Below are positions 42,458-51,687 of a stretch of DNA of 64,000 bases, in pieces. Made by a program: the position numbers and the translations under genes. The notes under the pieces were generated by a model. The model saw nothing but the letters and a program-made list of their open reading frames with translations, did no database searches and was not told the origin of the DNA. How positions within the stretch are numbered: the first letter of the stretch is position 1; each line of letters starts with the position of its first letter. The DNA lies in contig CAZKMA010000006.1 in NCBI GenBank assembly GCA_964553615.1, positions 1 through 64,000 of the forward strand. Direction: 5' to 3'. This stretch comes from DATKUC01 sp964553615 (GTDB lineage Bacteria > Spirochaetota > Spirochaetia > DSM-27196 > DATKUC01).

Positions 42458-44143
42458 GTGCGTCCCGAAGTTGTCCGCTGGCTGAAAGAGAGATCCGCCC
42501 AAAAGGAGTTTGTGCAATTCCTCACGGACGGGCTCGTGCGGTTGTGTGCGATTGACACCACGCCGGTTCCGTCGGTCGCAGATATGGCGGCACGGGAGGC
42601 TGCGGCGTTTGCAGTTCTTCGAAATCTGGTAGGTGCCCGGGAAACCGGCGGAACTCATGCAGTGTTTCACGCAATGGACCCGCAGATTGGCACCAGCGCC
42701 CTCTTTACGCCTCCCTATTACACCTCCGACGCCGCGCCCTACGCAGGACGCGCCAATCTCCTTGTTACCAAGTCGGGAAACTCGCCGTCCACCGGCCGCG
42801 GAATCGCACTCAATGCTCACATCGACACGGTTGCACCGTTTCTGCCCCCGCGGCAGGAAGGAAGCGTAGTATTCGGCCGCGGCTCTGCGGATGACAAGGG
42901 CGGCTGCGTCACCATTGCCGGTGCACTGGTCCTGTTGAGAGGAATCGAAGAGAATTTTGGAACATACGCATCAGGTGATATTTCGGCGATGTTCGTTATA
43001 GACGAAGAAACCGGCGGGAATGGCTCTCTGTCTCTTGCACAGGACGAACGGCTTCGCAGCAGTTATCAGACCATCGTCGTTGTAGAGACCGCCGAGGGTC
43101 AGATTTATCCCGCAAACAGAGGTGCCCTCTGGTACCGGGTCGAGTTCGCTCCGGCCGTTTCGGATGGAGACGGAAAAGACAATGTGGGTCTGGCACTTTC
43201 TGTTGTCCGGTCGCTCGAACGTGAAGGACGGGCAATCTGGGAAGAGAGTGTCCATCCACTCTTTCCGGATCGTCCCGCCCAGACCTGCCACGGCGTTCTT
43301 GGCCCTTTCGGCGAGCACCCGTCCCGTGTCTGCGGCCACATTACCCTCCGGCTGCGGACATCGCTCGATGCCTCAAGGCTGAATGAGGCGCTCGTTACGG
43401 GGCTCGAAAGGTACATTGCCCAATACGGCGACAAAACGAAAGAGATCGACCGTTCCACGAACATGCCGAAAGTCAGCCACCACTACGACCTGCAGCCTGC
43501 GACGGACAATGGGATGGGTGACACGTACACGCTGGACGTCTGGGGGTGCCCGGGACACATGGGTGCGGTGCGGGAACTCGACGGGGCAATAACGAAGGCC
43601 GCGTTCATGGTGGAGGGCGCCGAGAATGCTGACCCGAAATTGCAGGTGGACATTGCGCCGCCCGAAGGTTCCGCCACAGGGGCAACCTCTCCTTCCGAGG
43701 TGCTCATTCTCGAAGGTGGTCAGGGATTTCTTCCAACCCACACCATCGGGAAGATAGAGAGCCGCCTTGCACGCGCGGTGGACGATGCATGGGAAAACCG
43801 GCTTCAGGCCGGCTACCTGAACGCGCGGCCGGCGTTCTCGTGCAGGAAGCTCCATAACGACGCTTTCGAACGCTCGCCGAAAAGCAGGGCGATAGTGGAC
43901 GCGGTCCGCTCCGCGCGGCTGCTTGGCCTGCCGCTGAAGGAACCGCTCCGTGGATTCCCGGTTTCGTGCGACGCGCGCATCTTCGCACGCATGTATCCGG
44001 ATCTGGAAGTCGTGACCACCGGACCGGGTCGGTTGACCGACGCCCATTCGGACTCGGAGCGGATCGATGTGAACGATATAGCTGCCATGAGCGCAATGCT
44101 TGCTCTGTTCATCCTCGAGCATGGCGGGAGCACGGTGAAATAG
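42458..44143 (+). CDS. M20-family metallohydrolase (ArgE/DapE-like)
   Basis: A 561-residue zinc hydrolase of the M20 family. Metal ligands: His121 and Asp123 (LNAHIDTVAP), Asp146 (GSADDKGG), Glu183-Glu184 (IDEETGG), and a late His in LTDAHSDSERID. A dimerisation/lid domain occupies about residues 230-430. It is longer than ArgE or DapE (about 380), with added loops in the lid. M20 enzymes remove acyl groups from amino compounds or cut dipeptides. GTG 42458 is chosen, with AAGGAG 6 nt before it. The operon partner aminotransferase could use the amine released. Substrate unknown. Confidence 0.9.
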   Translation: MRPEVVRWLKERSAQKEFVQFLTDGLVRLCAIDTTPVPSVADMAAREAAAFAVLRNLVGARETGGTHAVFHAMDPQIGTSALFTPPYYTSDAAPYAGRANLLVTKSGNSPSTGRGIALNAHIDTVAPFLPPRQEGSVVFGRGSADDKGGCVTIAGALVLLRGIEENFGTYASGDISAMFVIDEETGGNGSLSLAQDERLRSSYQTIVVVETAEGQIYPANRGALWYRVEFAPAVSDGDGKDNVGLALSVVRSLEREGRAIWEESVHPLFPDRPAQTCHGVLGPFGEHPSRVCGHITLRLRTSLDASRLNEALVTGLERYIAQYGDKTKEIDRSTNMPKVSHHYDLQPATDNGMGDTYTLDVWGCPGHMGAVRELDGAITKAAFMVEGAENADPKLQVDIAPPEGSATGATSPSEVLILEGGQGFLPTHTIGKIESRLARAVDDAWENRLQAGYLNARPAFSCRKLHNDAFERSPKSRAIVDAVRSARLLGLPLKEPLRGFPVSCDARIFARMYPDLEVVTTGPGRLTDAHSDSERIDVNDIAAMSAMLALFILEHGGSTVK

Positions 44144-44189
44144 CTGTCTCGTGCAGCTTTTCAAATATTTCCGCGTACGGGAGGAATCT

Positions 44190-45587
44190 ATGAGAAGGAT
44201 CATAGTTGCAATTCTGCTGGTAGCAGCGATGGTTTCGCTGCCGGTATTTGCCGGAGGTAAGTCGGAGACACCCGCACCGGGTGGCGGCGCCGCAATGAGC
44301 GCGCAGTATGATGCATCGAAGGTACAGTGGGCGCCGAATCAGCCACGCGTCATCGCCTCGGACTACAAGCTACCTGCCGGAGCCAAGGAGGCAATCGAGG
44401 CCGAAGGGACCAAGAAGATCATCGTGTACAACTGGGGAGATCTGTCGTGGGACCCGGCAACACTCCTGAATGGTGCGGCATTCACCCGTCTCACCGGCAT
44501 ACCGGTCGAGTTTGTCGGCACGCCGGATGAGCAGATGATGCCCAAACTGCAGCCACTCTTTATGGCAAAGTCCGATGCAGTGGACATTGTGCCGCTGGAC
44601 GAGACCAACTACGCCGCGTTCGTAAGCCGGAACTGGCTCCAGCAGGTGGATTTTCTGTGGGACGACGCGACCATGGGCGAGTACATGAGCGGGTTGAAGT
44701 CCACGGTTCTCAATGGGCACTACTACAGCGTTCCTCAGGTCGGACGAATCATCGACATCCTGTACTATCGTCCGAGCATGCTGAGGGCGGCCGGATACAG
44801 CGGCCCGCCGACCACGTGGGCGGAATTGCTCGATATCGCCCGGAAAACGACGATCGACAAGACAGGCGACGGCAAGATTGATCAGTGGGGATTCGCGTTC
44901 AAAGGAGGTGGGATCCTCGACGGTGCGCAGCTCATTAAGGCGCAGTCACTCCTGCTCGGCGTGAACCCGGACAACGTGAACGGCAAGGTCGTCTTCAACC
45001 GGCCGGAAACCGTCCAGGTCGTGGATAACATGGTGAAAATGCGGAACGAGTACAAGGTTGTCCCGCCGGGTTCAACCGCGTACCAGCACGGCGATGTGGC
45101 CGACTTCTTCCTGTCCGGAAACGTGGCAATGGTCGTCGAGCCCACCTATCTCTATGCCCGTGCAAAGGATTCCAGCATATCGAGCGACTTCGGAGTTGCC
45201 CTGCAGCCTGCCGCAACACCCGGAGGACCTATGACGCACATCCAGCACTGGAACGGGTGGGGACTCTCAGTCTATTCCAAGAACAAGACCGCCTCACTCA
45301 TCTTCATGGACATGTATCGTTCGCTCCAGGGCCAGACCAATGAGTTCGCCGTAGAAAACAACGAGGTATTTCTGAAGAAGGCATACGACCAGCCAATGTC
45401 GAAGCTTGTCGGATATAACGATGTCCTTGCAAAGATCGACGACACTGTGGTCGACCTCTATCACGGTCAGGGCGAAGTCTACAAGGCGGTCATTTCCGAG
45501 TTTCAGAAGGCTCTCATCGGAAGCAAATCGGCACAGAAGGCAATGGACGACGCGCAGACGGAAATCAACAAGATAATGAAATACTAG
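44190..45587 (+). CDS. Extracellular solute-binding protein of the GntR operon
   Basis: A 465-residue exported receptor (signal peptide ending near FAGGKSE). The core reads like family 1 binders: VDIVPLDETNYAAFVSRNWLQQ, VPQVGRIIDILYYRPSMLRAAG, and FFLSGNVAMVVEPTYLYARAK. ATG 44190 has GGAGG 4 nt upstream. It lies 46 nt after the M20 gene and is followed by a UUCG-loop hairpin and two permease genes. Its ligand may be an N-acylated or amino compound rather than a sugar, given its operon partners. Confidence 0.9.
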   Translation: MRRIIVAILLVAAMVSLPVFAGGKSETPAPGGGAAMSAQYDASKVQWAPNQPRVIASDYKLPAGAKEAIEAEGTKKIIVYNWGDLSWDPATLLNGAAFTRLTGIPVEFVGTPDEQMMPKLQPLFMAKSDAVDIVPLDETNYAAFVSRNWLQQVDFLWDDATMGEYMSGLKSTVLNGHYYSVPQVGRIIDILYYRPSMLRAAGYSGPPTTWAELLDIARKTTIDKTGDGKIDQWGFAFKGGGILDGAQLIKAQSLLLGVNPDNVNGKVVFNRPETVQVVDNMVKMRNEYKVVPPGSTAYQHGDVADFFLSGNVAMVVEPTYLYARAKDSSISSDFGVALQPAATPGGPMTHIQHWNGWGLSVYSKNKTASLIFMDMYRSLQGQTNEFAVENNEVFLKKAYDQPMSKLVGYNDVLAKIDDTVVDLYHGQGEVYKAVISEFQKALIGSKSAQKAMDDAQTEINKIMKY

Positions 45588-45595
45588 ATCTGCCG

Positions 45596-45619
45596 GCCGG
45601 GGTACTTCGGTACCCCGGC
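45596..45619 (+). promoter_or_regulatory. UUCG-tetraloop intercistronic hairpin
   Basis: GCCGGGGTAC (45596-45605) and GTACCCCGGC (45610-45619) form a perfect 10-bp stem closed by a TTCG tetraloop. It starts 8 nt after the binding-protein stop and ends before the permease ribosome binding site. No U tract follows; it matches a stabiliser or partial terminator. Confidence 0.8.
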
Positions 45620-45639
45620 ATTCGGAGGAAGAATCCGTT

Positions 45640-46530
45640 ATGCCAAAGAGTATCGAGACATCCATTCGAAACAGCCTGTTCGGCTTCCTTCTCGTTCTAC
45701 CGTCACTGGTGGTTCTGATTCTGCTCGTGATCTTCCCGGTCGTCTACGTGGTGTATCTGAGCCTGCAGAACTACTCCTCCGAATTCCCCATCTGGATTGC
45801 TCTGACAAACTACGGAGAGCTCCTTTTTCACGACACAAAGTTCTGGACCTATTTCCTGCACTCCATGGAGTACGTGCTCATAGCAATCGGCACCGGCTTC
45901 ATCATGGGCCTGCTCGTTGCTCTGAGCCTGAACGCTATCAACAGATTTCAGGGAACGTTTCGGGCAATTACGCTCATAGCGTGGGCAGTCCCGCCCGTCA
46001 TCGCATCCCTCATGTGGAAATGGATCCTGAACGACACGAACGGCGCAATCAACGATCTGCTCCTCCGGGTGCACATCATATCCAATCCAGTTCCCTGGCT
46101 CTCACTTCCGGTGGGAACAATGATCGTGCTCGGACTGGTGCACGCGTGGACGGTTACACCGTTCATCATGGTCATTCTCCTTGCGGGGCTGCAGTCCGTG
46201 CCTGTTGAGCTGCACGAGTCCGCTGAAATCGACGGAGCAGGTTCGCTCATGCGGTTCAGACGCATCACCTATCCGCTCCTGAAGCCATCGGTCCTGTCCG
46301 CCGTCATGATTTCTTCCATCTTTGCGTTCAGGACAATCGACATCGTCTTCACCCTGACCAAGGGTGGTCCGGGCGATGCGACCGAAATGCTTGTAACCTA
46401 CGTGTACGACAACGCATTCAGATTCATGAAACTCGGATATGCCGCAGCGATCTCCGTCGTCATGGTCGTTATTTCCATGCTCATGGTCCTGTTTTTCGTG
46501 AAGATAATTCCAGCCGAATCTCTGGATTAG
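45640..46530 (+). CDS. ABC transporter permease (MalF-like)
   Basis: A 296-residue permease with six transmembrane helices and the coupling loop LHESAEIDGAGSLMRFRRITYPLL. It pairs with the next permease. No ATPase gene in the operon. ATG 45640 follows GGAGG after the UUCG hairpin. Confidence 0.93.
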   Translation: MPKSIETSIRNSLFGFLLVLPSLVVLILLVIFPVVYVVYLSLQNYSSEFPIWIALTNYGELLFHDTKFWTYFLHSMEYVLIAIGTGFIMGLLVALSLNAINRFQGTFRAITLIAWAVPPVIASLMWKWILNDTNGAINDLLLRVHIISNPVPWLSLPVGTMIVLGLVHAWTVTPFIMVILLAGLQSVPVELHESAEIDGAGSLMRFRRITYPLLKPSVLSAVMISSIFAFRTIDIVFTLTKGGPGDATEMLVTYVYDNAFRFMKLGYAAAISVVMVVISMLMVLFFVKIIPAESLD

Positions 46531-46551
46531 CAATTCGCAGGGGAGAGAACT

Positions 46552-47385
46552 ATGCAACGATGGAGACAAAGACGTCGAATCTATTCCACCATTATCCTTC
46601 TGCTCTATTTCGCGGTGGTGTTGTTTCCGGTCTACTGGATGTTCATAACAGGCCTGAAAACACAGGAAGAGATCTATACCCCCCGGCCGACATACTTTCC
46701 CGTCCACCCGACACTTGAGAACTTTGTGTCGATCTTTTCGGGACGCCCCTATCTGCGGTACACGATCAACTCGCTGCTGATTACACTCGGAACAACGTTC
46801 GCGTGCGTACTCTTCGGTACTTTCGCCGCATACGGATTCTCCCGGTACAAGTTCATCGGGAACCGCACGCTCCGGTATCTGTTTCTTGCGTCCCGGGTCT
46901 TTCCGCCTATTTCGCTCATTGTTCCGTTTTTCATCATGGTCGGATGGATGGGACTCTACGATACGATCCTGGCACAGATCATCATCAACATGTACATGTG
47001 GCTGCCGTTCTACATCTGGATCAACATCGGATTCTTCGACAGCATACCCCGGGAGCTCGAACAGGCGGCACAGATAGACGGCTGCTCGCGCATGCAGACA
47101 TTCTTCCGGATTGCATTCCCCCTCGCCATGCCGGGCATAGCGGCTACTTCCATAATTACGTTCCTTGGAACGTGGAACGAGTTCCTCTACAACCTTATTC
47201 TGGCACCAACCGAACGCGCTAAGAACCTTTCAGTCGGCGCATCCGACTTCATTGCCGACATGTTCATTTCGTGGAATCAGATGGGTGCAGGAGCCATCAT
47301 TACCTGCATACCGGCAGTAATCTTTGTTGTCTTTTTTCAGAAATACATCGTGCAGGGGCTGACCGCAGGGTCAGTGAAGGGGTAG
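46552..47385 (+). CDS. ABC transporter permease (MalG-like)
   Basis: A 277-residue permease with six transmembrane helices; coupling loop LEQAAQIDGCSRMQTFFRIAFP. ATG 46552 follows GGGGAG. It ends four bases before the aminotransferase start at 47390, so the two are tightly linked. Confidence 0.93.
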   Translation: MQRWRQRRRIYSTIILLLYFAVVLFPVYWMFITGLKTQEEIYTPRPTYFPVHPTLENFVSIFSGRPYLRYTINSLLITLGTTFACVLFGTFAAYGFSRYKFIGNRTLRYLFLASRVFPPISLIVPFFIMVGWMGLYDTILAQIIINMYMWLPFYIWINIGFFDSIPRELEQAAQIDGCSRMQTFFRIAFPLAMPGIAATSIITFLGTWNEFLYNLILAPTERAKNLSVGASDFIADMFISWNQMGAGAIITCIPAVIFVVFFQKYIVQGLTAGSVKG

Positions 47386-47389
47386 ATCA

Positions 47390-48790
47390 ATGAAGTACAA
47401 TCTGACGCCGGTTCGCGTGCTGGAAATCCACACAAAGAACCGTACCATCCAGACGTCGCTTCCGGTCCCGGAATCGGTCGAAATCCTGGAGTCGCTCATG
47501 AAGAGCGAGCCTCGGTCAATGATCGGACAACCTCCGGTCATCTGGGACCGCGCGGAGGGCGCGTCCGTGTGGGACCGGTGGGGAAACCGGTGGATCGACT
47601 GGTCCTCCGGCGTTCTCATTGCAAATGCCGGTCATGGCCGGCCTGAAATCCGGGAAGCCCTCATCGACATGATCAACCGACCGCTTCTTTCGACCTATGT
47701 GTTCATCCACGAGAAGCGACAGGAGCTCGCCCGTGCCCTCCAGGAGCTTGCGCCGGATCCTGAAAACTACAAGGTATTCATCCTTACCACGGGAAGCGAA
47801 GCGGTGGAGAACTGCATAAAACTTGCCCGCACGTACGCCCTCGAACAACATGGCCCCGCACGGAAGTACATTGTCTCATTCCGGAATGCCTTTCACGGTA
47901 GAACTCTCGGCGCTCAGCTTGCCGGAGGCATGGCCGCGCAGAAGAAATGGATAGTTGGCGAGGGAAGCACCTTCATCCAGGTGCCGTTTCCGGACGGGTA
48001 CAAGAACGAAGACACATCCTTCGATCTGTTCAGGAGATCCATAGAAGAACAGGGGGTGCGCCCCGACGAAATTGCCGGCGTAATCACCGAGGGCTATCAG
48101 GGAGTGGGCCCGGATTTCCTTCCGGACTCATACGCCCAGGCGCTCGAATCGTTCTGCCGGGAACACGACATTGTCATGATCTATGATGAGGTCCAGTCCG
48201 GTTTCGGACGAACCGGAAAGATGTTCTGTTACGAGCATTACCAGGTAACCCCGGACCTCATTGCGTGCGGCAAGGGAATCTCCTCTTCGCTCCCGCTCTC
48301 CGCGGTCATCGGCAGGGCAGATATCATGAATCAGTATCCTCCCGGGTCCATGACCTCGACGCATTCGGCCAGTCCACTTCCTGTTGTAGCCGCTATTGCA
48401 AATCTTCATATCATCCAGGATGAGAAGCTGGTCGAGCGTGCGGCACGGCTCGGGCCGATCCTGAGTAACGCGCTGCAACGAGTACAGGCGAAATTCTCCG
48501 ACCGGCTCGGGTGCATGCATGCTCGGGGACTCGTTGCCGGTATTCAGGTTGTGAAGTCCGGCACACGAGAACCCGACCCGACAACTGCTCTCGCTATCAG
48601 TGAGCGGTGCTTTCAGAAGGGTCTTCTCATGTTTGCACCCGTCGGGGTTGCGGGAGAATGTGTAAAGATTGCCCCGCCCCTCGTCATATCGGAAGATGCG
48701 CTTGCCGAATCGCTTTCGGTCTTCGACGAGGCATGCACGGAAGTGCTCACACAGTCGGTGCACGCCGCCGCAGTCCTTTCGAACAGATAG
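47390..48790 (+). CDS. Class III (omega-amino acid) aminotransferase
   Basis: A 466-residue PLP enzyme of the GabT/PuuE-like class III family, which transfers the terminal amino group of omega-amino acids or amines to pyruvate or 2-oxoglutarate. Motifs: TTGSEAVENCIKLAR, NAFHGRTLG, IYDEVQSGFGRTGKMF, with the PLP Lys in ACGKGISSSLPL. It is the last gene of the GntR-M20-importer operon, ending before a hairpin at 48808-48829. The M20 enzyme may release its amino substrate. Substrate identity is open. Confidence 0.92.
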   Translation: MKYNLTPVRVLEIHTKNRTIQTSLPVPESVEILESLMKSEPRSMIGQPPVIWDRAEGASVWDRWGNRWIDWSSGVLIANAGHGRPEIREALIDMINRPLLSTYVFIHEKRQELARALQELAPDPENYKVFILTTGSEAVENCIKLARTYALEQHGPARKYIVSFRNAFHGRTLGAQLAGGMAAQKKWIVGEGSTFIQVPFPDGYKNEDTSFDLFRRSIEEQGVRPDEIAGVITEGYQGVGPDFLPDSYAQALESFCREHDIVMIYDEVQSGFGRTGKMFCYEHYQVTPDLIACGKGISSSLPLSAVIGRADIMNQYPPGSMTSTHSASPLPVVAAIANLHIIQDEKLVERAARLGPILSNALQRVQAKFSDRLGCMHARGLVAGIQVVKSGTREPDPTTALAISERCFQKGLLMFAPVGVAGECVKIAPPLVISEDALAESLSVFDEACTEVLTQSVHAAAVLSNR

Positions 48791-48807
48791 ACATGAGTCT
48801 GACTGTC

Positions 48808-48829
48808 GCCGCCGGTTCACCCCGGCGGC
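48808..48829 (+). terminator. Terminator of the GntR operon
   Basis: GCCGCCGG (48808-48815), loop TTCACC, CCGGCGGC (48822-48829), followed by TCTATTC. The stem is perfect and starts 17 nt after the aminotransferase stop; the U tract is weak. Confidence 0.6.
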
Positions 48830-48853
48830 TCTATTCGAACAGAGGAGGAGTGA

Positions 48854-49576
48854 ATGGAACCTGCCCTGCGTCCGTCGGAAATCCGTGTGCTGGGTGCGCT
48901 CATGGAGAAGGCAATGAGCACACCCGACCACTATCCGCTGTCTCTGAACGCACTCAAGAGCGCGTGCAATCAGAAGAATAATCGCGAACCGGTCATGGAT
49001 CTGGATGAGCAGACAATCTCGGATGCACTGATGACGCTTGCGCGCAAAGATCTTGTTGAAACAGTCGCTGAAGACGGAAGCCGGGTAGACAAGTACCGAC
49101 ACCGCTTCAGCACCCGCTTTCAGGTAACGCTGCGCCAGATGGCAATCCTGTGTGAGCTCTTCCTGCGAGGGCCTCAGACACCGGGAGAACTGCACACCCA
49201 TGCCCGGAGACTGACAGACATCGGAACACTGGATGAAGTTGCAGCTACAATCGAGAGTATCCAGTCGCTGTCCACGGGGTCGATGGTGAAGAAGCTTCCG
49301 AAGCGCCCGGGTCAGAAGGACCAGCGGTACATGCACGTGCTCTGCCCGGACCTTCTGAAGGAAGCGGAATGCCCGCACGGTGCGAGCGGGCCAATCGCAT
49401 CCGGGTCTGCTCACGGCCCCAGCGCAGAGGGAACACGTGCGGTTCTCCTGAAGCATTCGGATGACGAGCGGGTCAACTTCCTTATGGAAGAGGTCGCTTC
49501 ACTGAAGCGCGACATCGCTATCCTGAGCGAGCGGATGGAAGGAATCAGCAGGCAGGTCACCGTACGATCACGCTGA
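48854..49576 (+). CDS. yceH: YceH/UPF0502 (DUF480) family protein
   Basis: A 240-residue protein with two winged-helix-like repeats (LRPSEIRVLGALMEKAMSTPDHYPLS and LTLRQMAILCELFLRGPQTPGELH-type) and a C-terminal coiled-coil tail. The family is widespread and uncharacterised. No catalytic motif. ATG 48854 with GAGGAG upstream. Shares the terminator at 49631-49659 with ftsH. Confidence 0.9.
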   Translation: MEPALRPSEIRVLGALMEKAMSTPDHYPLSLNALKSACNQKNNREPVMDLDEQTISDALMTLARKDLVETVAEDGSRVDKYRHRFSTRFQVTLRQMAILCELFLRGPQTPGELHTHARRLTDIGTLDEVAATIESIQSLSTGSMVKKLPKRPGQKDQRYMHVLCPDLLKEAECPHGASGPIASGSAHGPSAEGTRAVLLKHSDDERVNFLMEEVASLKRDIAILSERMEGISRQVTVRSR

Positions 49577-49630
49577 GCAGTAGTTGACCGCTTTCTCTTT
49601 TCCCGGGAACCTGCGCGCTTCGTCCCGTAC

Positions 49631-49659
49631 AAAAAAAGGCGCCCTCGTGGGCGCCCTTT
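49631..49659. terminator. Bidirectional rho-independent terminator (yceH/ftsH)
   Basis: GGCGCCC (49638-49644), loop TCGT, GGGCGCC (49649-49655), with seven A before and CTTT after. On the minus strand it is a textbook GC stem followed by U7, for ftsH; on the plus strand it can end yceH. Confidence 0.9.
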
Positions 49660-49678
49660 CTCTTCTTGAGCGGTACTA

Positions 49679-51610
49679 TTACTGAATTGCCGCTACCGGC
49701 ACTCCGAGCAGCTCCATGACTTCCTTCCCAAGAAGCTCCTCTTTTTCCAGCAGCTTTTCGGCCACGGCAAGGAGCTTCTCCTTATTCTCCTTCAGAAGGC
49801 TGAACGCCGTTGCGTACGCCTGATCCAGAATGGCCCGAATCTCGGTGTCTATGTCCATGGCCGTCTGGTCCGAGTATTCGCGGGACCTACCAAGTTGTTC
49901 GCCAAGAAAGATATCCTGCTGCTCGGCGCCCAGTGCAATATGGCCAAGCTTCTGGCTCATTCCCCAGTCCAGGACCATCTTACGGGCAAGTTTGGTCGCT
50001 TCCTTCAGATCGTTTTCCGATCCGCTGGTTACACTGCCAAGGAGCAGACTCTCGGCCGCTCTACCGCCCATCATGACGGCTATGCGTTCCTCAATGTACT
50101 GCTGGCTGTAGAGGAAACGATCACGGTCCGCCATCTGCTGGGTTACACCCATGGAGAAATCCCGTGGGATTATTGAAACCTTGTGCAGCGGATCGGTCAT
50201 CTCGAGCAGACAAGCGGTTACCGCGTGGCCGGACTCGTGATAAGAGACGAGCCGCTTCTCATCATCGGTCAAATCAAGGTTGCGTCGTTCGAGCCCCATG
50301 AGGATCTTGTCTCGGGAGCTGTTCACGTCTTCCACGTCGATGCTCGACTTGTCCTTGCGGGCTGCCAGGAGCGCGGCTTCGTTCAGGAGATTTCGCAGAT
50401 CGGCTCCGCTGAAACCCACGGTGTTCTTTGCAACATCCCGCATGTCGAAGTTTGCGCCAAGCGGTTTCTTCCGTGCATGTACATTCAGGATCTCCACGCG
50501 ATCCTCAAGGGTGGGAAGACCAACGGTAATTCTTCGGTCGAATCGGCCGGGGCGCAGAAGCGCCGGGTCCAGAATGTCCGGTCGGTTCGTCGCTGCAATG
50601 ACAATGGTCGTATCGAACTGTTCAAAGCCGTCCATTTCGGACAGCATCTGGTTCAATGTCTGTTCCCGCTCGTCGTGACCGCCGCCCAGGCCGGCTCCAC
50701 GATGTCGTCCGACGCTGTCCAGCTCATCGATAAAGATGAGAGCAGGAGCGTGTTTCTTCGCCTCCTGAAAGAGGCTTCTGACACGGGATGCGCCAACACC
50801 CACGAACATCTCCATGAAGTCCGATCCGCTGATGCTATAGAACGGTACATCGGCCTCTCCGGCAATTGCTCGGGCAAGGAGGGTCTTACCGGTACCCGGC
50901 GGTCCAACAAGCAGTATTCCACGGGGTGTTGTTGCACCGAGCTTGTGGTACTTGGTTGGATCCTTCAGGTAGTCGATGATCTCCTTGACCTCTTCTTTTG
51001 CTCCCCGGAGGCCGGCAACATCCGTAAACGTGGTTCGTTTGTCGTCACGCTTGTAGAGCTTTGCCCGGCTCTGCCCGACCTGAAAAATATTCTGCCGCTG
51101 CGAACGCATGTTCTGGAAAATGATGTAGCCGATCCAGATAAATATGATGAACGGCACAACGTTCAGAATGACGCTCAGAATGGAAAAGTTCTGAGGCGGT
51201 TTGGTGGTGATCTCCACTCCGTACTTTTCGAGCATGGGCAGGAGCTGGCTGTCGTTAACCGGGGGCATGTAAGTGACAAATCCCACGCTGGTGGTATCGG
51301 TGCCGTTCGGCAGCGGCACCTTGGTGGCCGACTTGAACGTTCCCTGCACTTCCTGACCGGAGAAAACGACTTGCGTGATATTTCCTTTCTCAAGCTCTTG
51401 CCGGAACTGCGTGTAGCTTATTGTTGGCCGATTCGTCGGGCCGGCAAACATGCTCCACAGAGCGGGAATGAGAAAGGCCGCGATAATTATAACAATGAGG
51501 ATCTTCCAGAAACCCCGTCCATTCATGTTGGGCATCCGCTGGGGGGATTCGTTGCGGTTCTTCTGGTCGTTCTGGTCATTGAACGGGTTGAAGTCCATCT
51601 TATCTTTCAT
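49679..51610 (-). CDS. ftsH: ATP-dependent zinc metalloprotease FtsH
   Basis: A 643-residue membrane AAA+ protease. Two transmembrane helices (about 36-54 and 145-166) flank a periplasmic domain. Walker A is GPPGTGKT (236-243), Walker B FIDEL (293-297), and the zinc site HESGH (458-462) with a later Asp. The N-terminal 35 residues are unusually Asn/Asp/Gln-rich. It degrades membrane and some cytoplasmic proteins. The ATG is preceded by TTGTCT-N17-TATTTT ending 9 nt away, so the leader is very short. Confidence 0.97.
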   Translation of the reverse strand: MKDKMDFNPFNDQNDQKNRNESPQRMPNMNGRGFWKILIVIIIAAFLIPALWSMFAGPTNRPTISYTQFRQELEKGNITQVVFSGQEVQGTFKSATKVPLPNGTDTTSVGFVTYMPPVNDSQLLPMLEKYGVEITTKPPQNFSILSVILNVVPFIIFIWIGYIIFQNMRSQRQNIFQVGQSRAKLYKRDDKRTTFTDVAGLRGAKEEVKEIIDYLKDPTKYHKLGATTPRGILLVGPPGTGKTLLARAIAGEADVPFYSISGSDFMEMFVGVGASRVRSLFQEAKKHAPALIFIDELDSVGRHRGAGLGGGHDEREQTLNQMLSEMDGFEQFDTTIVIAATNRPDILDPALLRPGRFDRRITVGLPTLEDRVEILNVHARKKPLGANFDMRDVAKNTVGFSGADLRNLLNEAALLAARKDKSSIDVEDVNSSRDKILMGLERRNLDLTDDEKRLVSYHESGHAVTACLLEMTDPLHKVSIIPRDFSMGVTQQMADRDRFLYSQQYIEERIAVMMGGRAAESLLLGSVTSGSENDLKEATKLARKMVLDWGMSQKLGHIALGAEQQDIFLGEQLGRSREYSDQTAMDIDTEIRAILDQAYATAFSLLKENKEKLLAVAEKLLEKEELLGKEVMELLGVPVAAIQ

Positions 51611-51619
51611 GACGCCTAT

Positions 51620-51648
51620 AAAATAGTAACGAACCCCCCGAAAGACAA
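51620..51648 (-). promoter_or_regulatory. ftsH promoter, near-leaderless
   Basis: TTGTCT (51648-51643), 17-nt spacer, TATTTT (51625-51620). Nine nt separate the -10 box from the ATG at 51610, giving a predicted leader of about 2-3 nt. Confidence 0.55.
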
Positions 51649-51687
51649 ATGGATCGGCTTGCTGCCGCGTGCTGCATATACTCCTCC

